Source of the DNA: Bog-756 sp963812885
GTDB taxonomy: Bacteria > Actinomycetota > Acidimicrobiia > Acidimicrobiales > RAAP-2
Length of the DNA stretch: 64,000 bases
NCBI GenBank assembly: GCA_963812885.1
Contig: CAWEWZ010000001.1
Coordinates: 62,001 to 126,000, forward strand
Reading direction: 5' to 3'
The notes under the pieces are model-generated. The model searched no databases. It was not told where the DNA came from and saw only the letters and a program-made list of their open reading frames with translations. Made by a program: the position numbers and the translations under genes. Shown here piece after piece: positions 54,971 to 63,548 of the stretch. Position 1 is the stretch's first letter, and the number at the start of each line of letters is the position of its first letter.

Positions 54971-56395
54971 TTAGGAGCCACTTTTGATGCGGACGATCAG
55001 GTCAGTCACCTGGTTGTAGATCTGGTGGCGTTCTTTCATCAGGTTGGCGACCTTCTCGACGGCATGCATGACCGTGGAATGGTCCCGGCCGCCGAACTCG
55101 CGGCCGATGGCCGGATAGCTGAAGTCGGTCAACTCCCGGAACACGTACATGCTGACCTGGCGGGCGGTGACCAGAGGGCGTCGTCGGTTGGGACCACAGA
55201 GCTCCTCGACGGAGAATCCGAAGGTGTCGGACGTGGCGTCCAGGATGACCTGGGGGGTGATCCGTCTGGGTTGATCGGCGGAGACGATGTCGGAGAGCAC
55301 CACCTCGGCCAACTCCCTGCTCATCGGCTGGCGGTTGAGGCTGGCGAAGGCGGTGACCCTGATCAGGGCTCCTTCGAGCTCGCGGATGTTGTCCTTGACG
55401 TGGGTGGCGATGAATTCGAGCACGTCATCGGGGACGGCCACCTGCTCGTGCTCAGCCTTGGTCTGGAGGATGGCCAGGCGGGTTTCGAGCTCGGGAGGCT
55501 GGACCTCGGTGATCAGGCCGGACAGGAAGCGGCTGCGGAGCCTGTCCTCCAAGGTGGCGATCGACTTGGGAGGCCGGTCGGAGGTGAGCACGATCTGTTT
55601 GGACGCCCCGTAGAGGGAGTTGAACGTGTGGAAGAACTCCTCTTGTAGCGACTCCTTGCGCTCCATGAACTGGACGTCGTCGATCAGGAGGACGTCGCAC
55701 TCCCGGTACCGCCGTTTGAACGCGGTGGTGGTATTGGTCCGGATGGCATCGACGAACTCGTTCATGTAGGTCTCGGTGGTCACGTAGCGGACGTGGCGAC
55801 CGGCGAAGTTCTCGAGAACGTAATTGCCGATGGCGTGCAGAAGGTGGGTCTTTCCCAGCCCGGCATCGCCGTAGATGAACAACGGGTTGTAGGACCGGGC
55901 CGGAGATTCGGCGACCGACTGGGCGGCGGCATGGGCGAAGCGGTTGGAGGATGCGATGACGAAGGTGTCGAAGGTGTAGCGGGGATCGAGTACTGGGAAC
56001 TCGAGTCGGTCGGTTGACCCACTCCCACCTGGTCGTTTGGGGCGTTCGCTCCACAACGGGGATCCTGCCGCGGCCGAGGCCGCCCCTGAGCCGGCATGGG
56101 CGAAATCGGGCTCGACCGCCGGCTGATCCTCGACGGGCTCGTAGATGGGGGCGACAACCTCGAGCTGGACCTCGAGATCGCGACCCACCGTTCCGGTCAC
56201 GGTGTCCTGGATGAGGCCGAGGAACCGGGACTCGACCCGGTCCCGGATCAGGGTATTGGGGACCCCGAGCACGATTTCGCTGTCCTTGATGGAAAGCGGC
56301 GTGATTCCTGACAGATAGGCCTGCCAAATGGCATCGGACACCTGTTCGCGCAGTGCCTCCGAGCACAAAATCCACATGCCTTCTGTGTCGTTCAC
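54971..56395 (-). CDS. dnaA: Chromosomal replication initiator DnaA
   Basis: A 474-residue initiator. Domain I is at the N-terminus (VSDAIWQAYLSGITPLSIKD) and domain II is a short Pro/Ala linker. The AAA+ domain begins YTFDTFVIASSNRFAHAAAQ, with Walker A YGDAGLGKTHLLHAIG, Walker B DVLLIDDVQFMERKES and an arginine-finger region. Domain IV ends with the DnaA signature FGGRDHSTVMHAVEKV. I chose the GTG at 56395, with GGAGG five bases upstream; the frame is open to 56443, but that would overlap DnaA boxes. Confidence 0.96.
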   Translation of the reverse strand: MNDTEGMWILCSEALREQVSDAIWQAYLSGITPLSIKDSEIVLGVPNTLIRDRVESRFLGLIQDTVTGTVGRDLEVQLEVVAPIYEPVEDQPAVEPDFAHAGSGAASAAAGSPLWSERPKRPGGSGSTDRLEFPVLDPRYTFDTFVIASSNRFAHAAAQSVAESPARSYNPLFIYGDAGLGKTHLLHAIGNYVLENFAGRHVRYVTTETYMNEFVDAIRTNTTTAFKRRYRECDVLLIDDVQFMERKESLQEEFFHTFNSLYGASKQIVLTSDRPPKSIATLEDRLRSRFLSGLITEVQPPELETRLAILQTKAEHEQVAVPDDVLEFIATHVKDNIRELEGALIRVTAFASLNRQPMSRELAEVVLSDIVSADQPRRITPQVILDATSDTFGFSVEELCGPNRRRPLVTARQVSMYVFRELTDFSYPAIGREFGGRDHSTVMHAVEKVANLMKERHQIYNQVTDLIVRIKSGS

Positions 56396-56759
56396 GTGGG
56401 CCTCCGCCCTTGGACAGTCGATTCGGTCCACAGCACTATCCACAGCTGTGGACGAGCACCGCCTTGCGTACGCAGCGCTGGAAAGGCCGCGTCCCGGGCG
56501 CTACTGCGTCTTTTGGACACCCTGCTTCGTTCGTCGGGGCAAGCGACGGGCCGGGTCGGGTGCTGTGTGCCCAGAAGCCACTTGCTGTGTTCGGAACGGT
56601 ACACCGTGCCCAACCGGTGTGCCTCCCGGTGATCGACTAGAGCGGAGGCGGGATTGCGCCTAGCATGTAGGGGAATGCCCTGATCCCTGTGATCGGGCCC
56701 CCTGCCGCACGCGACACCAAATTGTTCGACGGTCCAGGGCGAGGAAGGAAGAGGACGAA
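56396..56759. other. dnaA-rpmH divergent gap
   Basis: A 364-base region between the divergent dnaA and rpmH genes. It holds a DnaA-box cluster at its dnaA end and GGAAGAGG five bases before rpmH. Promoters for both directions must lie here, but no hexamer pair is convincing (TAGCAT at about 56660 is one candidate for rpmH). Confidence 0.5.
56425..56455. promoter_or_regulatory. DnaA-box cluster at the dnaA start
   Basis: TCCACA cores occur at 56427 and 56439, and in reverse at 56447. TCCACAGCTGTGGA (56439-56452) is a perfect 14-base palindrome, and CTATCCACA (56436-56444) differs from the consensus box at one base. The position just upstream of dnaA suits autoregulation and may also be part of the origin. 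Confidence 0.6.
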
Positions 56760-56894
56760 ATGAAGCGTACCTATCAGCCAAACGTACGGAAACGGGCCAA
56801 GACCCACGGATTCCGCAAGCGGATGTCGACCAAGGCCGGACGTGCGGTGATCCGGTCGCGCCGGGCGAAGGGACGCCATCGGTTGTCGGTGTGA
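56760..56894 (+). CDS. rpmH: 50S ribosomal protein L34
   Basis: A 44-residue, Arg/Lys-rich ribosomal protein: MKRTYQPNVRKRAKTHGFRK at the start and RSRRAKGRHRLSV at the end, both canonical. It has GGAAGAGG five bases before the ATG. Its TGA overlaps the GTG of rnpA (GTGTGA), a conserved arrangement. Confidence 0.97.
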   Translation: MKRTYQPNVRKRAKTHGFRKRMSTKAGRAVIRSRRAKGRHRLSV

Positions 56895-57307
56895 GTACCG
56901 GAACTGGACCGGTCGGCCGTACGATCACCGGTGTCAGGTCTGTTCGTTCACGCCGGACGTTCGAGGAGCTGCGTCGCCGCGGCACTCGAGGACGGTCTGG
57001 ACCTCTCCAGGTTAGTTTTTTGAAGCAACCTTCCTGGTCAGGGGTAGAAGTGGCCTATGCCGTCAATCGGCGAGTGGGAAGTGCAGTGGTGAGGAACCGA
57101 CTGAAGCGGAGGCTGCGGGCGATCGTGTCCGAGAGGGCGGCCTCCCTTCCGGCGGGCACCTACGTAGTACGTGCAGGGCCCGAAGGGTCACTGTTGGGAT
57201 TCGATGAACTGAAGGTGGCTATGAGCCAAGCGCTGGAGAAGGCCACGAACGGCTTATCCCGGGGATCGACTACGACGCCCGCGACCGGACCCGGGACCTC
57301 TCGATGA
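56891..57307 (+). CDS. rnpA: Ribonuclease P protein component
   Basis: A 138-residue basic protein that binds the RNase P RNA in tRNA 5' maturation. The signature VGSAVVRNRLKRRLR is complete and EVAYAVNRR precedes it. The C-terminal 20 residues are Ser/Thr/Pro-rich and not conserved. The GTG start overlaps the rpmH stop and its TGA overlaps the yidD ATG, so the three genes are coupled. Confidence 0.95.
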   Translation: MSTGTGPVGRTITGVRSVRSRRTFEELRRRGTRGRSGPLQVSFLKQPSWSGVEVAYAVNRRVGSAVVRNRLKRRLRAIVSERAASLPAGTYVVRAGPEGSLLGFDELKVAMSQALEKATNGLSRGSTTTPATGPGTSR

Positions 57308-57645
57308 GGGCGGTCGCCGACAGGGTGGGCTCGGGGTCGGAAGACCTGGTCAGGACCGAGATTGGCGTCCGCGAAGTGGTTCCGGGGCACCCCGGCCAAC
57401 GGCGGCGGGGCCCGGCCCGGTGGATGGTCTTGGTCATTCACGGGTACCAACTGGCCCGAGCGGGGCGGCCGACCGGATGCCGCTACCTCCCGACCTGCTC
57501 CGACTACGCGCTCCAGGCCGTCGAGCGGCACGGAGCGGTGCGGGGTGGGTTCCTCGTCCTGAGACGATTGGCGCGATGTAACCCCTGGGGCGGACACGGC
57601 ATCGATCCTGTGCCCGACGGGAGGAATCAATGCTCGCATCACTGA
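57304..57645 (+). CDS. yidD: Membrane protein insertion efficiency factor YidD
   Basis: A 113-residue protein. The conserved core GRPTGCRYLPTCSDYALQAV, ERHGAVRGGFLVLRRLARCN, PWGGHGIDPVP carries the three Cys residues of the family. A charged N-terminal extension of about 35 residues is not conserved. It overlaps rnpA by four bases and yidC by 16, and assists YidC-dependent insertion. Confidence 0.94.
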   Translation: MRAVADRVGSGSEDLVRTEIGVREVVPGHPGQRRRGPARWMVLVIHGYQLARAGRPTGCRYLPTCSDYALQAVERHGAVRGGFLVLRRLARCNPWGGHGIDPVPDGRNQCSHH

Positions 57646-58895
57646 CCACCCCGATCGGCAAGATCTTCCAGCCGTTGCTGGACTTTGTGGGCTCTGTCCT
57701 GGCCTTCTTCTTCTCGATCATCCCGAACTATCCGATCGACGTTGCTCTGCTGACCATCGTGATCATGGCCGCGCTCACCCCGCTGACCGTCAAGAGCACG
57801 AAGAACATGGCCGCCATGCAGGCACTCGGGCCCGAGATGAAGAAGTTGCAGCAGAAGTACAAGGGCGCCGAAAACCGGGCCCAGATGAATGAAGAAATGA
57901 TGAAGCTCTACAAAGAGCACAATGTGAACCCGGCTTCGGGCTGTCTCCCGATGCTATTGCAGATGCCTGCGTTCTTCGTTCTCTACAGTGTCATCCGGGG
58001 TATCACCAACACGGTCACCATTCCCGCTCACACCATCACCGTTGACGGGTTCAAGAAGCTCGTCCCCCTCCAGGTCAAAGCCATCCCCCGCTACATCCCC
58101 GATCCTTCGAAGATGCGGACGGACATCGTCGCTGCTCATGGCCAGCTGAACTCGTTCGGGATCGACTTCGCGCAGAAGCTTCTCTCCCATCACAGCAGCT
58201 GGTTCGTGGCCATCCCCTATCTGCTGCTGGTCGCCGCCGCCGTCGGACTGCAGTACCTGCAGATGGCCAGGCTCAATGCTCGGAACCCGCAAGCATCACA
58301 AGCAAATCCGCAGGCGGCCATGCTCCAGAAATACATGCCTCTAATATTTGGGTTTATTTACCTGAATGTTGCGGCTATTCTGAATGTCTATTTCATCGTT
58401 TCGAGCGCAATCCGCATCCTGACGCAGGAAATCCTGTTCCGAAAAGGCATCGTGGCCGGCCCCCCGGCCACAGCGAGCGACGCCACCGGTGGCGCCAAGA
58501 AAGGCCCTGTCGTCGACCGGACCGAACGGGCGTTGCCGAAGTCGAAGGCGGCCGGAACGGCGAAGGCTGGCGCCGGCGACGGGGGTAGCAACGGAACGGG
58601 GACCAACGGGAAGGGCCGTCCCGGGTCGGGAGCGAAGGGCTCCCCGGCCAAGTCGGGCTCGACGTCGAAGGCGACGGGCCCATCCAACAAGTCGAGTGGA
58701 CCGGTCAAACCAACCGGATCGACGAACGGGTCGAATGGCAAGAAGGGCGCCGGCTCGGGCTCGAGGCAACGACCCACGACGAATTCCGGAAACGAGAAGA
58801 ACGGATCTGGGGGCGCTGACGCGGATGGCGGGAGCGCGGGCCAACCGAAAGAGCATCCGCGCTCCAAGGCCAAGCGTGAGAGAAAGGCTCGATAA
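57630..58895 (+). CDS. yidC: Membrane protein insertase YidC/Oxa1
   Basis: A 421-residue insertase with about five membrane spans: PIDVALLTIVIMAALTPLTV, SGCLPMLLQMPAFFVLYSVI, PYLLLVAAAVGLQYLQ and MPLIFGFIYLNVAAILNVYF. The cytoplasmic loop contains the coiled segment MAAMQALGPEMKKLQQKYKG. The C-terminal 120 residues are a Gly/Ser/Lys-rich basic tail, likely for ribosome contact, longer than usual. The ATG has GGAGGAA four bases upstream. A short segment near 58330-58400 is unusually A/T-rich. Confidence 0.95.
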   Translation: MLASLTTPIGKIFQPLLDFVGSVLAFFFSIIPNYPIDVALLTIVIMAALTPLTVKSTKNMAAMQALGPEMKKLQQKYKGAENRAQMNEEMMKLYKEHNVNPASGCLPMLLQMPAFFVLYSVIRGITNTVTIPAHTITVDGFKKLVPLQVKAIPRYIPDPSKMRTDIVAAHGQLNSFGIDFAQKLLSHHSSWFVAIPYLLLVAAAVGLQYLQMARLNARNPQASQANPQAAMLQKYMPLIFGFIYLNVAAILNVYFIVSSAIRILTQEILFRKGIVAGPPATASDATGGAKKGPVVDRTERALPKSKAAGTAKAGAGDGGSNGTGTNGKGRPGSGAKGSPAKSGSTSKATGPSNKSSGPVKPTGSTNGSNGKKGAGSGSRQRPTTNSGNEKNGSGGADADGGSAGQPKEHPRSKAKRERKAR

Positions 58896-58898
58896 CAG

Positions 58899-59932
58899 GT
58901 GGAGTGGGTGGAAGCCAGTGGCAAATCACTACCGGAGGCCAAGGAGATCGTCCTCGACCTTCTCGGAGTAGCTGAGGACGACGCTGAGTTCGTGGTGCTC
59001 AGCGAACCCAAGCCCGGACTGTTCGGCCGGCTGCGGGGCGAGGCCAGGGTTCAGGCCCGAGTCCGCCCCGTCGCTCCCCCGCCGAAGCGGGGCCGCCGCC
59101 CGAAGTCGGACAAGCGACGCGAAGGCGGTGATCGGTCGCGGAGTGGGGGCGGGACGCGGCAAGAACGGATCGACCACCTCGGGGCGGGGAGACCGGACCA
59201 GGCCGAGAAGCGCGGAAGGCGACAGATCCGATCGGAATGGCGCCGGCACCGCCGGACGTGCCATCCGGTCCAACCCTCGAAGGGGACGACGCTTCGGCCT
59301 CAGCCTCCAATGGGCAGAGGCCCGCGGCCTCGAGCCGTTCGAGTCGAAGGCGCCGCGGCGGGCGGGGTGGCGGTGGAGGGAACCACAGTGGCGGCCAGCC
59401 AAGTTCGCAGGGGAAGCAAGTAACCGGTCGTGAGCCCGGGGAGAGTGAGAGCACGATGGAAGAGTCATTGACACTCGAGCAACAGGGTCAGGCGGCGGCA
59501 GATTTTCTTGCCGGACTCGTCCGCGAGTTCGGACTTGATGCCGAGGTCGGCTTTTCGGAGGTCGACGAGGAGACCGTCCAGGTGGCTGCGGTGGGCGATG
59601 ACCTCGGCCTGTTGGTGGGTCCACGTGGAGCGACGTTGTCGGCGGTGCAGGATCTGGCTCGGACCTTCGTGCAGCGCCAGTCGGAGAACCGGACCGATCG
59701 GATCCTGGTCGACGTCGGGGGTTACCGAGAGAAGCGGGTCGCCGCCCTCCGCCGCTTCACCGAGGGAATCGTCCACGAGGTCCTCGAGTCGGGCGAGGAG
59801 CGGGCTTTGGAGCCCATGTCGCCGGCCGACCGCAAGGTAGTCCACGACACGGTCAATGAGATCGACGGGGTTGCGACTCGTTCCGACGGGATGGAGCCGA
59901 CGAGATACGTGGTGATCGCACCGGCGAGCTGA
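58899..59932 (+). CDS. jag: Jag/SpoIIIJ-associated RNA-binding protein, frame broken in the linker
   Basis: KH-R3H protein coupled to yidC. The Jag_N domain (VEASGKSLPEAKEIVLDLLG, EPKPGLFGRLRGEARV) is in the first frame. The linker is Arg/Gly-rich, and the frame changes somewhere in 59090-59240, where composition does not show the exact point. The KH domain (LGLLVGPRGATLSAVQDLAR) and R3H domain (ALEPMSPADRKVVHDTVNEI) follow in the other frame to the TGA at 59932. The total is about 345 residues. It starts at GTG 58899, three bases after the yidC stop. Confidence 0.87.
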
Positions 59933-59941
59933 TGGACGCCG

Positions 59942-60640
59942 GTGGGCCGGGCGGGCCCCCGTGACCGAGCCTGGATCCAGGCTCGGTCCACGGCCCTGAG
60001 GAAGCGGGTCGGTCCCTGGGTGGAAGATGCGCTCAGACGATCGGCCGAGTTGGGCTTTCTCGGGGGTATGGCCATTGAGGACCAAATCGATCATGCGCTC
60101 GGGTTTGTCCACGTCGCTGAGTCCGAGGTCGAGACTTCACCCGGCGAGGTGGCCGATCTCGGGTCGGGCGGGGGAGTTCCTGGTCTCATCCTGCTCTCCT
60201 GCTGGCCGGGAAGCCATTTTGTCTTCTTGGACAGCAACGACCGTCGGACCGAGTTCCTCTCGGATGTGGTCGAGGGTTTGGGGATGGCTGAGGAAGCCGA
60301 GGTGCTGCGGAGCCGGGCCGAGGATGCGGGCCGAGATCCGGCCCTCCGGGAGCAATTCGACCTCGTCACCTCACGATCGTTCGGTGCCCCGGGTGTCGCT
60401 GCGGAGTGCGGAGCTCCACTCCTACGCGTCGGTGGGCTGATGATCGTGTCCGAGCCTCCAGCCGACCACCTCGAGGCCGACCGCTGGCCTTCCGCGGGAT
60501 TGGAGCAACTCGGGTTACAGCCGTCGGCCAGGGCGCGGTTCAACGACGCCTTTGGATACCAGGTTCTGGTCAAGGCGAGTACGACCCCGGAGCGCTACCC
60601 GAGGCGGGTCGGTATCCCGGCAAAGCGCCCCCTATTTTGA
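59942..60640 (+). CDS. rsmG: 16S rRNA (guanine-527-N7) methyltransferase RsmG
   Basis: SAM-dependent methyltransferase. The SAM site is VADLGSGGGVPGLILLSCWP, followed by HFVFLDSNDRRTEFLSDVVE and the catalytic region LVTSRSFGAPGVAAECGAPL. Length is 232 residues from the GTG at 59942. An ATG at 59932 overlaps the jag stop (TGATG) and opens a frame that reaches this one if one base in the C5 run at 59956-59961 is surplus, so the true start may be there. Confidence 0.9.
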   Translation: MGRAGPRDRAWIQARSTALRKRVGPWVEDALRRSAELGFLGGMAIEDQIDHALGFVHVAESEVETSPGEVADLGSGGGVPGLILLSCWPGSHFVFLDSNDRRTEFLSDVVEGLGMAEEAEVLRSRAEDAGRDPALREQFDLVTSRSFGAPGVAAECGAPLLRVGGLMIVSEPPADHLEADRWPSAGLEQLGLQPSARARFNDAFGYQVLVKASTTPERYPRRVGIPAKRPLF

Positions 60641-60679
60641 AGTTGGGAGCATCTTGAGGTCGGCTCGCGACTCGCGCCA

Positions 60680-60695
60680 TGTTTCACGTGAAACA
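60680..60695. promoter_or_regulatory. parS centromere site (perfect)
   Basis: TGTTTCACGTGAAACA, the exact 16-base ParB-binding palindrome. It lies 39 bases after rsmG and about 1.9 kb from parB. Confidence 0.95.
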
Positions 60696-61201
60696 CTCCA
60701 AATCATTGAATCTCACTGATTGTGGCTCGGCCGTTGCCCGAGCTGTAGCGGAGTTTTCCGCCGTGTTGTGGTTCCGACCACGGAGGCCCACCCGGCCCTG
60801 CGAAGTAGATGTCGGGCACGCAGCCGGCCGGGGATTCCCGGGCAGATCTTCACGTGCCTCCAGGCACGGGGCCGAATAGCTCCCCGGTACGCGGCGATGC
60901 GACTCCACTGACGGCTGTCGGTCAGAGACCCCGCGTCGATTGGCTGACAGAAGAAGAGGCAAACCAGGCTCGATCCCGCCCGGGTGTATCCGAGCCACGA
61001 GGTGGCGGAACCGAGTGCGGTCAGCGGCCGGCTCGGAGGGCCGGGCGTCGACCCCCAGGAGCTCGACGAGGGACACGCTCGCTGAATTGCGGTCCGGATG
61101 CCACCCAGGGCAGTGCCATCCGCTGCACATCTGGACCGAGGCTCAGGCCCATGAAGTGGACAAACCGCCGCCCCGAGGGTGGAAGGGGAGCCCCGATTGA
61201 A

Positions 61202-61217
61202 GGTTCCACGTGAAACA
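61202..61217. promoter_or_regulatory. parS centromere site (two mismatches)
   Basis: GGTTCCACGTGAAACA. It differs from the consensus at the first and fifth bases, while the CACGTG core and one arm are perfect. It lies 522 bases from the first parS, just before the parA reading. Confidence 0.85.
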
Positions 61218-61219
61218 TT

Positions 61220-61876
61220 TTGGTCGAAAGGCTTGACCTGATCTTCGGCGCGGGGGAGGATGAACACCTTGAATCCTGCCCAATCGAAGAGACGATAGTG
61301 CTCGGTCGTCGTCGGGGTCGTAACAGATCCACCTCTCCGGACGAGCAATATTCCGTCAGCGATCCGGACGGTGCATCCGGTGCCGCTGCCGTCAGACTGG
61401 TAGAGGATCCTCCTCCGATGGGCCCGAGCGCCCACGATTCGGCCCCGGCCCAACCCTCGACCGAGGTCGCGACTCCCCCGGCTCCGACGGCCCGAACAGC
61501 CACGCCGATCAAGAAGACCAGTTCCGACGTGGCCACCGCTCACGCCGAGCTGGACAGCGTATTGCCTCCGACTGGACGCATCGGGACCACAACCCGAAGA
61601 GGCAGGTGAGAGCCTGGTCGAGCCGGCACCCCCTGTTGTGACCGAGGCCGCCGGTGCCGAACCCGTACAGCAGGCAGTTGCCGCACCGACCCCGGCCGCC
61701 GAAGGGAAGCTCGAGGTTCCGCCGCCAGCCGCCCCCACTGCGATCGACGAATCCGGTCCTGCGCCGGAAGCGGCTTCGGAAGGTGAGGAAGCTGGCTGTG
61801 GACGGGGAAGGACCGCAGGCGGCCGTCGGGCAATCCTCTCCCCCGTGTTCTTGCCGTCGCCAACCAGAAGGGGGGC
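61220..61876 (+). other. Probable N-terminal extension of ParA, spread over three frames
   Basis: Three adjoining readings look like one Pro/Ala/Thr/Glu-rich disordered region. From 61220: SDPDGASGAAAVRLVEDPPP and onwards to about 61573. Then, one frame on: PQPEEAGESLVEPAPPVVTE and EGKLEVPPPAAPTAIDESGP to about 61790. Then one frame on again: LAVDGEGPQAAVG to about 61833. It next shifts into PRVLAVANQKGGVGKT of ParA. Each step is net +1. If these are errors, ParA has a tail of about 200 residues before its ATPase. Confidence 0.45.
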
Positions 61877-62602
61877 GTGGGCAAGACCACCACATCGGTC
61901 AACCTTGGTGCGGCCCTGGCCGAACTCGGGTTCAGAGTGCTCGTCATCGACCTCGATCCCCAGGGGAACGCGACGACGGGCCTGGGCATCGATGCCCGCA
62001 ACTTCGAGCTTTCGATGTACGACGTCATGATGCGGGACGCGTCGCTGGAGGATTGCGTCGAGCCCACCAGCATGAAGAATCTCTTCGTCGCCCCGGCGAC
62101 CATTGCCCTGGCCGGGGCCGAGATCGAGTTGGTCCCGGCCTTCAGTCGGGAGTTGAAGTTGAAACGGTCGATCGAGTCGGTTCTCGATGACTTCGACTAC
62201 GTGCTGATCGACTGCCCGCCCTCCCTCGGCCTCATCACGGTCAATGCCCTGGCCGCCGCCGACGAGGTCCTGGTCCCCATCCAGTGCGAGTACTACGCCC
62301 TCGAGGGCCTCAGCCAGTTGATGCGCAACGTCCACCTGGTGGCGTCCAATCTCAACCCCCAGCTCGACATCTCCACCATCGTGCTGACCATGTACGACGC
62401 TCGGACCAAACTGGCCGACCAGGTGGCCAACGAGGTCCGTCAACATTTCGGGTCGAAGGTGTGCCGCAGCGTGATCCCCAGGACGGTGAGGCTGTCCGAG
62501 GCGCCGTCCTTCGGCCAGCCGATCACTGCGTTCGATCCCACCTCTCGTGGGGCCATCGCCTATCGGGAGCTAGCCAAGGAGGTCAGCGGTGGCACGTCGT
62601 AG
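61877..62602 (+). CDS. parA: Chromosome partitioning ATPase ParA (Soj)
   Basis: Deviant Walker-A ATPase that moves ParB-parS complexes. The full P-loop VANQKGGVGKTTTSVNLGAA begins upstream of the first usable start in this frame: in-frame codons back to about 61844 encode RVLAVANQKGG. The GTG at 61877 is therefore inside the P-loop and the real start must be further upstream (see 61220-61876). Further motifs are VLVIDLDPQGNATTGLGIDA (Walker A'), LIDCPPSLGLITVNALAAAD (Walker B) and VRLSEAPSFGQPITAFDP. Its stop overlaps parB by 14 bases. Confidence 0.93.
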   Translation: MGKTTTSVNLGAALAELGFRVLVIDLDPQGNATTGLGIDARNFELSMYDVMMRDASLEDCVEPTSMKNLFVAPATIALAGAEIELVPAFSRELKLKRSIESVLDDFDYVLIDCPPSLGLITVNALAAADEVLVPIQCEYYALEGLSQLMRNVHLVASNLNPQLDISTIVLTMYDARTKLADQVANEVRQHFGSKVCRSVIPRTVRLSEAPSFGQPITAFDPTSRGAIAYRELAKEVSGGTS

Positions 62603-63548
62603 CGGGCTGGGCAAGGGACTGAGCGCGCTCATTCCCACCGAGGTGGTGGGTGACCGCTCGACAGCTCTGCGCGAGGTCCCGATCGGGAGCATCAAGCCCA
62701 ACCCCAGGCAACCCCGGGTCAACTTCGATGAGGACACCATGTCCTCGCTGGCTGCATCGATCAAGGAGCTGGGTGTCCTCCAACCCGTGCTGGTCCGCCA
62801 GATCGGTGGCGAGGCCGCGGATGACTTCGAGCTCATCGCCGGAGAACGGCGGTGGCGGGCCGCCCGTCGGGCCGGGCTCCAGACCATTCCGGTTCTGGTG
62901 CAGACCTCCGACGAGACACGAAGTCTCGAGCAGGCCCTGGTCGAGAACCTCCATCGCCAGGACCTCAACGTGCTGGAGGAAGCGGCGGCCTATCAACAGC
63001 TGATCGAGGAGTTCGGGTACACCCACGATCAGGTGGCGACCCGCGTCGGCAAGAGCCGGACGGCGGTCACCAACACCCTGCGGCTCCTTCAGCTTCCAGC
63101 CGGAGTGCAGCGCCTACTGGCGGAGGGTCAGATCACGCCGGGTCACGCCCGTGCTCTGCTGGGTACCCCTGATCGCGGCTATCAGGAGGTCCTGGCCAAG
63201 TCGATTGTGAGCGACGGACTGACGGTTCGCGCCATCGAGGAAATGGTCCGCGATCACGCCCAGGCGACTGAACCCGCTCCGGCCGGGCCGGTCCCGGAGT
63301 CGACTCCGGGACCGGTGCCCGGGGAAGGGGGGCGGACGACGGCCGGGCCAGGTCCGACCGGTCCCCGTCGCCTCCCGCCTCCAGGCATCCTCGAGCTCGA
63401 GGAGCTGCTGTCCAGCCATCTCAATACCAGGGTCAAGGTGGACCTGACGTCGAAGCGGGGAAAGGTCGTGGTGGAGTTCGCCACCCTCGAGGACCTCGAG
63501 CGGATCTACAAGTTGATGGTGGGACGCGCCGAAACGAGCGCGGTCTGA
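62589..63548 (+). CDS. parB: Chromosome partitioning protein ParB (Spo0J)
   Basis: A 319-residue CTP-dependent DNA clamp. The N-terminus RRSGLGKGLSALIP is the ParA-activating segment. The CTP-binding motifs are LRQ-like PNPRQPRVNFDE and AGERRWRAARRAG, with VENLHRQDLNVLEEA. The helix-turn-helix for parS is QVATRVGKSRTAVTNTLRLL. A Pro/Gly linker leads to the dimerisation domain ending LEDLERIYKLMVG. It starts at GTG 62589, overlapping parA. Two parS sites lie upstream. Confidence 0.96.
   Translation: MARRSGLGKGLSALIPTEVVGDRSTALREVPIGSIKPNPRQPRVNFDEDTMSSLAASIKELGVLQPVLVRQIGGEAADDFELIAGERRWRAARRAGLQTIPVLVQTSDETRSLEQALVENLHRQDLNVLEEAAAYQQLIEEFGYTHDQVATRVGKSRTAVTNTLRLLQLPAGVQRLLAEGQITPGHARALLGTPDRGYQEVLAKSIVSDGLTVRAIEEMVRDHAQATEPAPAGPVPESTPGPVPGEGGRTTAGPGPTGPRRLPPPGILELEELLSSHLNTRVKVDLTSKRGKVVVEFATLEDLERIYKLMVGRAETSAV

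Larger units (their letters stand above)
60641..61219. other. parS-flanked gene-free segment between rsmG and parA
   Basis: A 579-base interval with a parS at each end (60680 and 61202). Open frames exist on both strands, but none shows the third-position G/C bias or a recognisable domain. It contains several short hairpins (for example GGCTCG and CGAGCC near 60968-60995). I see no tRNA or known RNA. Confidence 0.5.

Noticed and set aside
4845..61880. Programmed +1 ribosomal frameshifting as a genome-wide mechanism
   Set aside because: The break sites share no slippery codon, stop codon or downstream structure, and some breaks are net -1.
60713..62446. 577-codon open frame on the minus strand over parA and the parS segment
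   Set aside because: Antisense to the clear ParA ATPase. Its composition is that of a shadow frame, and no motif is visible.
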